A DNA stretch of 5,997 nucleotides from Chloroflexota bacterium (GCA_023489135.1 JAMDCE010000443.1:1-5997); one strand, 5' to 3'; shown: positions 1-4,421, counted from the first letter of the stretch. A program made the numbers and translations. Notes: a model not told the origin generated them from the letters alone.

Positions 1-633
1 CGCGAGCGGCTCCCGAATCAGGGCATCGTCTATGTCGGCAACCACGGGCTTGATCGGCACGATGGAGTTCTCACGCGACGTCACCCGCTGGCAAAGCAGT
101 ATCTGGCGGCCATGGCTGAAGCGGTTGCCGATCTACGCCAGGAGTTGGACTTGCCCGGCCTGCTCTTCGAGGAAAAAGGGGTCACCGTCTCCATTCATTA
201 CCGACGCTGCCCTGATTCGGGAGCCGCTCGCGAAGAGATCCTTCAGGCCATTGAGCGGTCGGACCAGGCAAGGGGATTGCAGGTGCTGGAAGGGCGCCGT
301 GTCGTCGAACTGCGACCGCCGATTGACGTGAACAAAGGCTCGGCGTTACTGTCTCTGGCAAAAGAGTATGGACTCAGGGGGGTTATCTGCCTCGAACTCC
401 TCGCGGCCAGTAATCATGCTTTCCGCGCAGTTCGCCTGCTGCGCCAGAAAGCGGGCCGGCGCGGGGTCGCCATCGGCGTGCTCAGCAAGGAGACGCCGGC
501 AGACTTCCGGGACGAGTGTGACTTCACCTTGCAGGGCGTGGTGGGCGTGGAGAATTTCCTGGAGCGGCTGGTGCAACTCACCGGTGAAGGTGGCAAGGAC
601 GGGAAGCTCTCCCCTCCGCGTCAGGAGAAGTGA
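1..633 (+). CDS. otsB: Trehalose-6-phosphate phosphatase, C-terminal part (5' truncated by window; catalytic motif replaced)
   Basis: The frame is open from base 1, so the gene starts outside the window; 210 residues are visible. OtsB is a HAD-superfamily enzyme that removes phosphate from trehalose 6-phosphate in the cytoplasm. Family landmarks seen are YVGNHG (visible residues 11-16), a cap region around GVTVSIHYR, the RPPIDVNKG stretch whose Lys112 matches the catalytic HAD lysine, and a C-terminal TPADFRDECDFTLQGVVGVENFL block. The odd point is residues 131-141, LELLAASNHAF, where the family has the form LGDDxTDxDAF with the Mg2+-binding aspartates. Length and flanks (GVIC before, RAVRLLR after) are kept, so this is a block substitution without a frameshift. 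As written the protein should be inactive or badly impaired, unless the sequence is an assembly error. It lies 42 nt upstream of the DUF2889 ATG and is probably co-transcribed with it. An internal ATG at 112 is not the real start, because conserved OtsB sequence extends upstream of it. Confidence 0.9.
   Translation, partial: RERLPNQGIVYVGNHGLDRHDGVLTRRHPLAKQYLAAMAEAVADLRQELDLPGLLFEEKGVTVSIHYRRCPDSGAAREEILQAIERSDQARGLQVLEGRRVVELRPPIDVNKGSALLSLAKEYGLRGVICLELLAASNHAFRAVRLLRQKAGRRGVAIGVLSKETPADFRDECDFTLQGVVGVENFLERLVQLTGEGGKDGKLSPPRQEK
389..420 (+). repeat. Left arm of 32-bp inverted repeat, inside otsB
   Basis: This arm is the reverse complement of 1030-1061 at 31 of 32 positions. The single difference is T417 opposite G1033, which would be a G-U pair in RNA. 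It covers exactly the codons where OtsB should encode its metal-binding GDDxTD motif. Beyond 389 and 420 the similarity stops at once. The arm reads sensibly as protein only on the other strand (ITGREEFEA), the same reading as in the downstream gene, so this is the likely recipient copy. Confidence 0.9.
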
Positions 634-675
634 GGTGGGAAGGTGACAGCCAGTAAAACGGGCAGTGAGGGGAAG

Positions 676-1137
676 ATGCACTCAGAGATCTACCAGCGCA
701 ACATCAATCTGGTGATAAATGATCTTGGCAACGACCGGGTCGCCGTGAGCGCTTCAATGCTCGATCTAGATCACGTCATACGCCTGAATCTTGTGGTCAA
801 CCCCTACACCAAGGAGATCGTGGAGGCCTCGGCCCAGATGGTCAAGGTGCCCTTGAGTGCGTGCAGCCGAACGATGGTCAGGGTCAGAGGATTGGAAGGG
901 CTTTACATTCAGCGCGGAATCAACAAAGAGATCGTCCAAAACCTGGGAGGCGACACCGGCTGTGTTCACCTGGTTGAGCTGGCCATCAATGCCGTCAGCC
1001 TGGCTTCGGCGACGCTAATCGGCTGGGGGAGCGTGATTACTGGCCGCGAGGAGTTCGAGGCGCTGACCGAAGAAGAGAAGATTCGGCTAGGTATGCCCTT
1101 CCTCAGGAATACGTGCCTTGCCTATAAAGAGGATTGA
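676..1137 (+). CDS. DUF2889 family protein
   Basis: This encodes 153 residues from the ATG at 676, similar to DUF2889 proteins, whose biochemical role is not known to me. Features seen are an N-terminal beta-rich region with a D-DHVIRLNLVVNPYTKEIVEA stretch, a central KVPLSAC segment, and the characteristic GCVHLVEL block (residues 95-102; Cys96, His98, Glu101), which resembles the family's conserved Cys-x-His-Leu-x-Glu motif. No signal peptide or membrane span is visible. A GTG at 643 would add 11 residues behind a purine-rich stretch (632-642). I prefer the ATG because AGGGG (668-672) precedes it and MHSEIYQRNINL matches where the family fold begins. It follows otsB closely on the same strand and ends 12 nt from the stop of the convergent rubrerythrin gene. 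Residues 119-129 (SVITGREEFEA) are encoded by the right arm of the inverted repeat shared with otsB. Confidence 0.8.
   Translation: MHSEIYQRNINLVINDLGNDRVAVSASMLDLDHVIRLNLVVNPYTKEIVEASAQMVKVPLSACSRTMVRVRGLEGLYIQRGINKEIVQNLGGDTGCVHLVELAINAVSLASATLIGWGSVITGREEFEALTEEEKIRLGMPFLRNTCLAYKED
1030..1061 (+). repeat. Right arm of 32-bp inverted repeat, inside the DUF2889 gene
   Basis: This is the partner of 389-420, 609 nt downstream in inverted orientation. Here the sequence is read in the coding sense as SVITGREEFEA. It continues naturally into a charged helix (LTEEEKIRLGM) and the C-terminal NTCLAYKED, so I take this as the probable source copy. Confidence 0.88.
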
Positions 1138-1149
1138 TAGTCTCCGTCT

Positions 1150-1656
1150 TCAAAACTTGCGATAATGCTGCCGTGGAGCGCCACAAAGTGGACATTTATC
1201 TGGCGCTTGCCCAACCACGGTATGACCGCAAACGTCACAAATCTGGATGTCGCCCAGCAGAACATCACCACCACCATTGGCTAAGGTCTGCTTTGCTTCC
1301 CCATATAGAACGGCATGAACCTTCTCTGCCTCCAGGGCGTAGGAAATGCTGCGCTCGGCCTTTTTCTCTTCCTGGAGCTTGGCTACTTCCCGATAGGCGG
1401 GATACATTTCCTCCACTTCGAACGTCTCTCCCGCGATAGCCACTCCCAGATTGTCCAGCGTGGTGCCGGCCTGCCCTAGGGCCCGGAAGTGATTGGTGGC
1501 GTGAACCCGCTCCGCAAAAGCAATGGCACGATACAAGCGGGCCAGATTGAGATGCCCTTCTTTCTCGGCCTGATCGGCGAAGATGAGATATCGCATGTGA
1601 GCCTGGCTTTCCCCAGCAAAGGCCTGGCTAAGGTTCGTATCGGTCATTTTTCTCAT
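1150..1656 (-). CDS. rbr: Rubrerythrin
   Basis: This encodes 168 residues, a normal length for rubrerythrin, a cytoplasmic non-haem iron protein that reduces hydrogen peroxide in anaerobes and microaerophiles. Residues 1-130 form the ferritin-like four-helix di-iron domain. The expected ligands are present: GESQAHMRY (Glu16), the AERVH motif (Glu49, His52), GETFEVEEMYP (Glu77, Glu80, Glu83) and EAEKVH (Glu111, His114). The C-terminal rubredoxin-like domain carries CDVC at 140-143 and CPLC at 155-158 for its FeS4 iron. The start at 1656 is supported by AGGAA about 5 nt upstream on the coding strand; the Met at codon 4 lacks a comparable site. It lies 98 nt downstream of the split-barrel protein gene on the same strand and converges on the DUF2889 gene with a 12-nt gap. 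All metal ligands appear intact. Confidence 0.96.
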   Translation of the reverse strand: MRKMTDTNLSQAFAGESQAHMRYLIFADQAEKEGHLNLARLYRAIAFAERVHATNHFRALGQAGTTLDNLGVAIAGETFEVEEMYPAYREVAKLQEEKKAERSISYALEAEKVHAVLYGEAKQTLANGGGDVLLGDIQICDVCGHTVVGQAPDKCPLCGAPRQHYRKF

Positions 1657-1714
1657 CTGGTTCCTACCCCTTTGGTGAAAGCGATTGTTCCCGATAATCC
1701 TTGAATATCGCGCT

Positions 1715-1742
1715 ATAATAACCCAGCGCCAGCGAGGAGCAA
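1715..1742 (-). promoter_or_regulatory. Possible promoter for rubrerythrin
   Basis: On the minus strand TTGCTC (1742-1737) and TATTAT (1720-1715) are separated by 16 bp. The -10 box matches consensus at five of six positions but the -35 box is weak. It lies in the 98-bp gap between the upstream gene and rubrerythrin, so rubrerythrin could be transcribed separately or by read-through. Confidence 0.3.
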
Positions 1743-1754
1743 AGACAAAAGGAT

Positions 1755-2210
1755 CTAACTAATCGACGGCGTTTGTTTGATTTCTTCATAGATCGGGCCG
1801 GCACCTTTGACCAGCGCGCCGGACCAGCGGACAGCAGAATCCGTGGTGAACATGCGGCCCATTACCGAATCATCCTTCACCTCTTCTACCTTCATTTCCA
1901 CTAGTGCGGTGGGAAAAGGAGTTGTCTCCATTGTCTCTTTGATCACGGTGGCCCGACCCTTCACGCTGACCGCCACTCCTCTTCCTGATACCTGGAGTCT
2001 AACCTTGCCATTGTCCCGAATATTCTGAAGCGTGGCGATGTCCTGGTTTATGGCGAGCCGGATAGTCGTCGGGTCGATCCCTAGCACCCAGGAGAAGGGG
2101 GCCGTATCCGGCCACCCTTCTGCGTTGACGGTCGCCAGGACGAGGTGAATTCCCTCTTGTAGGGCCTCCAGAACTTCCGGAGGCAGTTCCTTCCCAATGA
2201 TTTTGCCCAT
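1755..2210 (-). CDS. Pyridoxamine 5'-phosphate oxidase-like FMN-binding split-barrel protein
   Basis: This encodes 151 residues resembling the small stand-alone PNPOx-like split-barrel proteins, many of which bind FMN or F420; the substrate cannot be told from sequence. Features seen are a short N-terminal helix (LPPEVLEALQEG), then barrel strands HLVLATVNAEGWPDTAPFSW (a typical opening for the family), TIRLAINQDIATLQNIRDNGKV, VRLQVSG and VSVKGRATVI, and a C-terminal region with a WSGALVKGAGPIYEEI tail. There is no signal peptide and no membrane segment. The ATG at 2210 has AGGAAG about 5 nt upstream. It starts 17 nt after the stop of a small basic protein gene, so the two probably share the promoter at 2462-2491. 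Rubrerythrin follows downstream, which fits a redox or stress setting. It is not a canonical pdxH enzyme, which is about 200 residues or more. Confidence 0.85.
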   Translation of the reverse strand: MGKIIGKELPPEVLEALQEGIHLVLATVNAEGWPDTAPFSWVLGIDPTTIRLAINQDIATLQNIRDNGKVRLQVSGRGVAVSVKGRATVIKETMETTPFPTALVEMKVEEVKDDSVMGRMFTTDSAVRWSGALVKGAGPIYEEIKQTPSIS

Positions 2211-2227
2211 ATCTTCTTCCTATCTGC

Positions 2228-2395
2228 CTAGGCCTGAGCCGGGGCCTTTGGACTCTCGGAGCGGGTTCGCTTCGGTTTCTTCTCTGGCGCAAGGTGAGGC
2301 ATCTTCTCTACCAACTTCGCTTCCCTCGCCTTTTCTTTCGCCTTTTTCACCGCAATTCGATGCTTCTGCAAAGCTACCCGCTTGCGCTTGTTCAT
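2228..2395 (-). CDS. Small Lys/Arg-rich basic protein (hypothetical, 55 aa)
   Basis: The ATG at 2395 begins a 55-residue frame starting MNKRKRVALQKHRIAVKKAK and ending in SPKAPAQA before a TAG. About a third of its residues are Lys or Arg. The first 30 are predicted helical with KxxK spacing, and the tail is Pro/Ala-rich and likely disordered. The case for a real gene is a strong AGGAG Shine-Dalgarno 8 nt upstream, a good promoter at 2462-2491 that would otherwise have no purpose, and a 17-nt gap to the next gene on the same strand. The composition suggests a nucleic-acid or ribosome-binding protein, but I do not recognise a named family with certainty. The opposite-strand open frame here is a by-product. 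Confidence 0.72.
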   Translation of the reverse strand: MNKRKRVALQKHRIAVKKAKEKAREAKLVEKMPHLAPEKKPKRTRSESPKAPAQA

Positions 2396-2442
2396 TCTTA
2401 TTTCTCCTAGAGTCTTAGAGTCCGAAAATGCCAGCTAAGCTG

Positions 2443-2456
2443 AGCACTTCGGTGCT
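2443..2456 (-). promoter_or_regulatory. Small hairpin at the 5' end of the 2395 operon mRNA
   Basis: AGCAC and GTGCT form a 5-bp stem with a CGAA loop on the minus strand, starting close to the predicted transcription start (about 2455). A 5'-terminal stem of this kind could stabilise the message. On the plus strand the same bases form a C(UUCG)G tetraloop hairpin, but there is no gene upstream of it to terminate. Confidence 0.35.
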
Positions 2457-2461
2457 TTGTG

Positions 2462-2491
2462 ACTATATCATTGTGTCACGGCCAATGTCAA
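2462..2491 (-). promoter_or_regulatory. Sigma70-type promoter for the small basic protein / split-barrel operon
   Basis: On the minus strand a perfect TTGACA (2491-2486) is followed by an 18-bp spacer and TATAGT (2467-2462), five of six to consensus. The predicted start is near 2455, giving a leader of about 60 nt before the ATG at 2395. Confidence 0.7.
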
Positions 2492-2627
2492 CGAGCGAGT
2501 CGCCATGTTTCGAGCCTTTTCTCGGGCCGGGTTAGACGGCCGCCAGGAGATCTCCGCCGTTTCGAACAACCAGTCACCAGGTCGGGTCCGCAATGACGAA
2601 GCCGCCTTTTCGATCGTGTCGTTCCGG

Positions 2628-2747
2628 CTATTTATCGGGTTTCTTATATCTCAGTAACCAGAGGATGACGCCAAGCGCGGCAGCACAGACGGCGATGAAG
2701 GCCTGGAAGATCCATGTGTCTACCGGAGGAGTTGGTTGAATTGGCAT
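2628..2747 (-). CDS. Small single-pass membrane protein (hypothetical, 39 aa)
   Basis: The ATG at 2747 opens a 39-residue frame ending with TAG. It has a polar start, MPIQPTPPVDT, then one hydrophobic segment of about 21 residues (WIFQAFIAVCAAALGVILWLL, residues 12-32) and a basic end, RYKKPDK. The charge pattern predicts the N-terminus outside and the C-terminus in the cytoplasm. The evidence for expression is a near-consensus promoter 107 nt upstream on the same strand (2854-2882). The weak point is the lack of a strong Shine-Dalgarno; only AGG about 10 nt upstream is seen. No function can be assigned. It stands alone, more than 130 bp before the promoter of the next operon. Confidence 0.52.
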   Translation of the reverse strand: MPIQPTPPVDTWIFQAFIAVCAAALGVILWLLRYKKPDK

Positions 2748-2853
2748 AAACGCTAAACCTAAGACGCCTCAGAGAACGCGGGCTAAGAAAACGGGCCGTG
2801 CGGCAACTGCAAAACCACTACTACGAAGATCGTGAAGATCTACAACTGGATGA

Positions 2854-2882
2854 ATTATTACTGAGCGCAATAGGTTTGTCAA
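2854..2882 (-). promoter_or_regulatory. Strong sigma70-type promoter for the 39-aa membrane protein
   Basis: On the minus strand a perfect TTGACA (2882-2877), a 17-bp spacer and AATAAT (2859-2854; five of six to TATAAT). Predicted start is near 2847, giving a leader of about 100 nt before the ATG at 2747. Confidence 0.65.
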
Positions 2883-2970
2883 CCGCATTTCCTCTCTTCT
2901 CGCCAAGGTTCTGCTGATGATTGGCCGCCAGGTAGGCCAGGTGGCGAAGCTAAGAGGAGTTGCCTGATGA

Positions 2971-3029
2971 TGGAGTCGTGGCCACCCAAGCGAAGTCCCC
3001 CTTCGGGGAGTGCTTCAGCCACGGCTCTA
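2971..3029. repeat. Long imperfect palindrome (hairpin element)
   Basis: The arms 2971-2982 and 3018-3029 pair over 12 bp with two G-T pairs. Inside, AAGC (2988-2991) pairs with GCTT (3012-3015), and TCCCC with GGGGA closes a CTTC loop (around 2996-3009). No promoter or U-tract accompanies it, so a dispersed palindromic repeat unit is more likely than a terminator or a small RNA. Confidence 0.5.
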
Positions 3030-3061
3030 CCAAAAATCGGGGGCTAACGGCTCCTTGTCTG

Positions 3062-3149
3062 GCAGTTGCAACTGCGGCTAAACAAACAAAGTCCGCCGTC
3101 GCGGACTGCTAGAAGCTGCCCTGCGGCAGGTTTTGTCTCCTTAGCCCGC
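3062..3149. repeat. Multi-hairpin palindromic repeat cluster (MITE/REP-like)
   Basis: A perfect 14-bp palindrome, GCAGTTGCAACTGC (3062-3075), abuts a branched structure. GCGGCTAA (3074-3081) pairs with TTAGCCCGC (3141-3149) with one bulge, and ACAAA (3086-3090) pairs with TTTGT (3132-3136). Inside are GTCCGC-CGTC-GCGGAC (3091-3106) and CTGCC-CTGC-GGCAG (3116-3129). Read on the minus strand, the GCGGACTTTGTTTGTTTAGCC stretch resembles intergenic repeats that I recall as widespread in cyanobacteria and Chloroflexota. That resemblance is from memory and not verified. Confidence 0.55.
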
Positions 3150-3194
3150 GACTTATGAACTTTAACTCATTGATTCGGTAAGAGCCCGCAAGGC

Positions 3195-3259
3195 ATCTGT
3201 AGGGGCAGACCTGCGTGTCTGCCCTGGGCGTCCTTCTCGGGAAGGACGCCCCTGCAGAT
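3195..3259. repeat. Dispersed palindromic repeat, CTGTAGGGGC type, double hairpin
   Basis: An outer 11-bp stem (3195-3205 with 3249-3259, one G-T pair) encloses two hairpins. These are GGGCAGAC/GTCTGCCC (3203-3210, 3217-3224) and an 11-bp stem GGGCGTCCTTC/GAAGGACGCCC (3226-3236, 3241-3251) with a TCGG loop. The stems share some G residues, so the alternatives compete. The TGTAGGGGC...GCCCCTGCA ends are typical of a dispersed intergenic palindrome family, as far as I recall. Confidence 0.6.
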
Positions 3260-3424
3260 ATCCCATTAATTTGTAAAACATCATGATCAAGGCTCTCCGG
3301 ATTGTTCAGGTACGTAATGAGCTGTTACCCAGGTAGCAAGTCAAAATTCATTAGTCGCCGGGCTAACCGTTTGCCGAATCGATAACCCCGTGTTTTTGGT
3401 AGAACCTTCAGCCACCCGAAGAAT

Positions 3425-3449
3425 GGCGACCGGCCGGTCGCCTCTACAG
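3425..3449 (-). repeat. Second, shorter copy of the CTGTAG-type palindromic repeat
   Basis: GGCGACCGGCCGGTCGCC (3425-3442) is a perfect 18-bp palindrome followed by TCTACAG. On the minus strand it reads CTGTAGAGGCGACC, matching the CTGTAGGGGCAGACC start of the element at 3195. It is therefore a related copy in the opposite orientation. Confidence 0.5.
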
Positions 3450-3541
3450 CCGTCGGGAAACACAGTCCGATTGCTGAGCAACGACTCGATCTTGGGGTGG
3501 TCAGCGCCAGGTTCTTGGCCGAGCCTCTCGCCTTGACGAGT

Positions 3542-3570
3542 TTGACAAGGGAGCGCCTGGTTACTATACT
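3542..3570 (+). promoter_or_regulatory. Near-consensus sigma70-type promoter upstream of rdgB
   Basis: A perfect TTGACA (3542-3547), a 17-bp spacer and TATACT (3565-3570; five of six to consensus). The predicted start at about 3576-3577 coincides with the first base of the 8-bp stem of the structured leader. Confidence 0.75.
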
Positions 3571-3575
3571 TTGCC

Positions 3576-3789
3576 GCGGTGGGGGGATCTCCCAACCAGG
3601 TCGGTAAAAAGACTCGAAGAATACCGGACCCACCGCCACGTAGCATCACTTTCACGAAGGGGCAAGAACCCAGAATTGCCGCTTGCCGGCGCGTGGCTTC
3701 GTCTCAAAGAAGATTTCACACCTCGCCGAAGTTAACGAGCCAGCCGCGGGATAAGTCCTTGTAGCAGTTAATGGGAGGCCCGGCTGGTT
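3576..3789 (+). ncRNA. Structured leader RNA or small RNA upstream of rdgB (unclassified)
   Basis: Directly after the promoter, GCGGTGGG (3576-3583) pairs perfectly with CCCACCGC (3629-3636). Inside it GGTCGGTA (3599-3606) pairs with TACCGGACC (3622-3630) with one bulge, sharing its last bases with the outer stem. A second domain has GCCACG/CGTGGC (3635-3640, 3692-3697) or ACGAAG/CTTCGT (3654-3659, 3697-3702) around GGCAAG/CTTGCC (3661-3666, 3682-3687). A third stem, AGCCAGCCG/CGGCTGGTT (3738-3746, 3781-3789), ends 26 nt before the rdgB TTG. I looked for signatures of SRP RNA, 6S RNA, tmRNA, RNase P and common riboswitches and saw no convincing match. It could be a cis-acting leader of rdgB or an independent small RNA; no clear terminator was found. 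Confidence 0.5.
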
Positions 3790-3815
3790 TGGCAGATCAC
3801 GGTAGGACGAAAGCT

Positions 3816-4421
3816 TTGGAGAAACTGCTAATCGCCACAAACAATCCGGCCAAGCTTGGTGAGTACGCTGAAATTCTGGCTGGATCACCATTCAAGCTGA
3901 CGTCGCTGGGCGGGGAAGGGATTACCGAAGAGGTGGCTGAGACCGGAGCGACCTTCGCGGAGAATGCCCGGCTGAAGGCTAGTGCTTACGCCAAGATGAG
4001 CGGCTTTCTGACCCTGGCGGACGATTCTGGCCTGGAGGTGCGCGCTCTTGGGGGCGAACCAGGGGTGCAATCCAAGCGGTACGCGGGTGAAAACGCGACA
4101 GATTTCGATAGGATTCACTTCTTGCTTGATCGAATGCGAAGCGTCCCGCTGGAGAAGCGGCAGGCCAGATTTTGCTGCGTCATAGCTATTGCCACTGCGA
4201 CGGGAGCCGTGAGCCTTTGCCGTGGTACGGTGGCCGGCCTGATCGCCTTCGAGCCGCGGGGTGGGTTCGGATTTGGCTACGACCCTGTCTTCTACCTGCC
4301 GGATTATGGCCGGACAATGGCCGAGATGCTACCAGCGGAGAAGAATCGCATCAGTCACCGAGGGCAAGCGGGGAAGGCGGCCCGCGTTTTCCTGACTCAA
4401 CTTGCGCCCGTCGGAGACTGA
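3816..4421 (+). CDS. rdgB: RdgB/HAM1 family dITP/XTP pyrophosphatase (non-canonical purine NTP)
   Basis: This encodes 201 residues from the TTG at 3816, close to the usual family length of about 200. The enzyme hydrolyses dITP, ITP and XTP to the monophosphate and pyrophosphate, keeping deaminated purines out of DNA and RNA. Family signatures are LLIATNNPAKLGEY (SHR-like start, Lys13), FAENARLKA (47-55), LADDSGLEVRALGGEPG (67-83, catalytic acid around Asp69/Asp70), GFGFGYDPVFYLP (150-162) and EKNRISHRGQA (175-185). An ATG at 3771 would add 15 residues (GGPAGLADHGRTKA) that have no family counterpart. It lacks a ribosome site and sits in the loop of a predicted stem, whereas the TTG has AGGA (3804-3807) 8 nt upstream. 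Residue Gln85 (PGVQSKRYAG) stands where Tyr or Phe is usual. It is preceded by a strong promoter and a long structured leader. Confidence 0.95.
   Translation: MEKLLIATNNPAKLGEYAEILAGSPFKLTSLGGEGITEEVAETGATFAENARLKASAYAKMSGFLTLADDSGLEVRALGGEPGVQSKRYAGENATDFDRIHFLLDRMRSVPLEKRQARFCCVIAIATATGAVSLCRGTVAGLIAFEPRGGFGFGYDPVFYLPDYGRTMAEMLPAEKNRISHRGQAGKAARVFLTQLAPVGD

Larger units (their letters stand above)
2748..3541. other. Long intergenic region with palindromic repeats, no convincing gene
   Basis: No protein-coding gene is supported in this stretch. It holds a minus-strand promoter (2854-2882) and a run of palindromic elements (2971-3029, 3062-3149, 3195-3259, 3425-3449). A small imperfect tandem, GCCAGGTAG then GCCAGGTGG, lies around 2926-2943. 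Between 3260 and 3424 and between 3450 and 3541 I see nothing. The roughly 100-residue open frames on the minus strand here run through the repeats and the rdgB promoter and have no family resemblance. Confidence 0.6.

Noticed and set aside
32..331. 99-residue + strand open frame at the window start
   Set aside because: It overlaps otsB in another frame and shows no family features; the otsB frame carries YVGNHG and the rest of the fold.
346..681. 111-residue - strand open frame antisense to otsB containing ITGREEFEA
   Set aside because: The apparent similarity to the DUF2889 protein is only the 32-bp inverted repeat; outside it nothing matches, so this is a shadow frame.
1701..1722. TATAAT-like box on the + strand (1714-1719)
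   Set aside because: No -35 box at suitable spacing and no + strand gene downstream; it is the complement of the minus-strand box proposed for rubrerythrin.
2540..2560. GGAGATCTCC palindrome
   Set aside because: Only 10 bp with no adjacent promoter or gene start; a palindrome this short can occur by chance.
2500..2627. Open minus-strand frame of about 60 codons downstream of the 39-residue protein
   Set aside because: No start codon with a ribosome site near its beginning and it ends inside the next promoter; treated as chance.
2749..2917. + strand open stretch with a charged, helix-like reading (VRQLQNHYYEDREDLQLDEL) from a GTG at 2798
   Set aside because: No Shine-Dalgarno and no promoter on that strand; it overlaps the minus-strand promoter and leader of the 39-residue protein. 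The composition is intriguing but not enough to call a gene.
2971..3260. Possible housekeeping RNA (tmRNA, RNase P, SRP) or tRNA in the structured intergenic region
   Set aside because: None of the conserved sequence blocks of these RNAs, and no tRNA T-loop or anticodon arm, could be found; repeats explain the structure better.
3325..3655. Two overlapping 104-residue - strand open frames
   Set aside because: They run through a palindromic repeat, the rdgB promoter and the structured leader, are Arg/Pro-rich and resemble no family; probably chance frames.
3579..3891. + strand frame of 61 residues (3579-3764) and - strand frame of 79 residues (3652-3891)
   Set aside because: No ribosome sites or family resemblance; they lie inside the structured leader and the rdgB 5' end.
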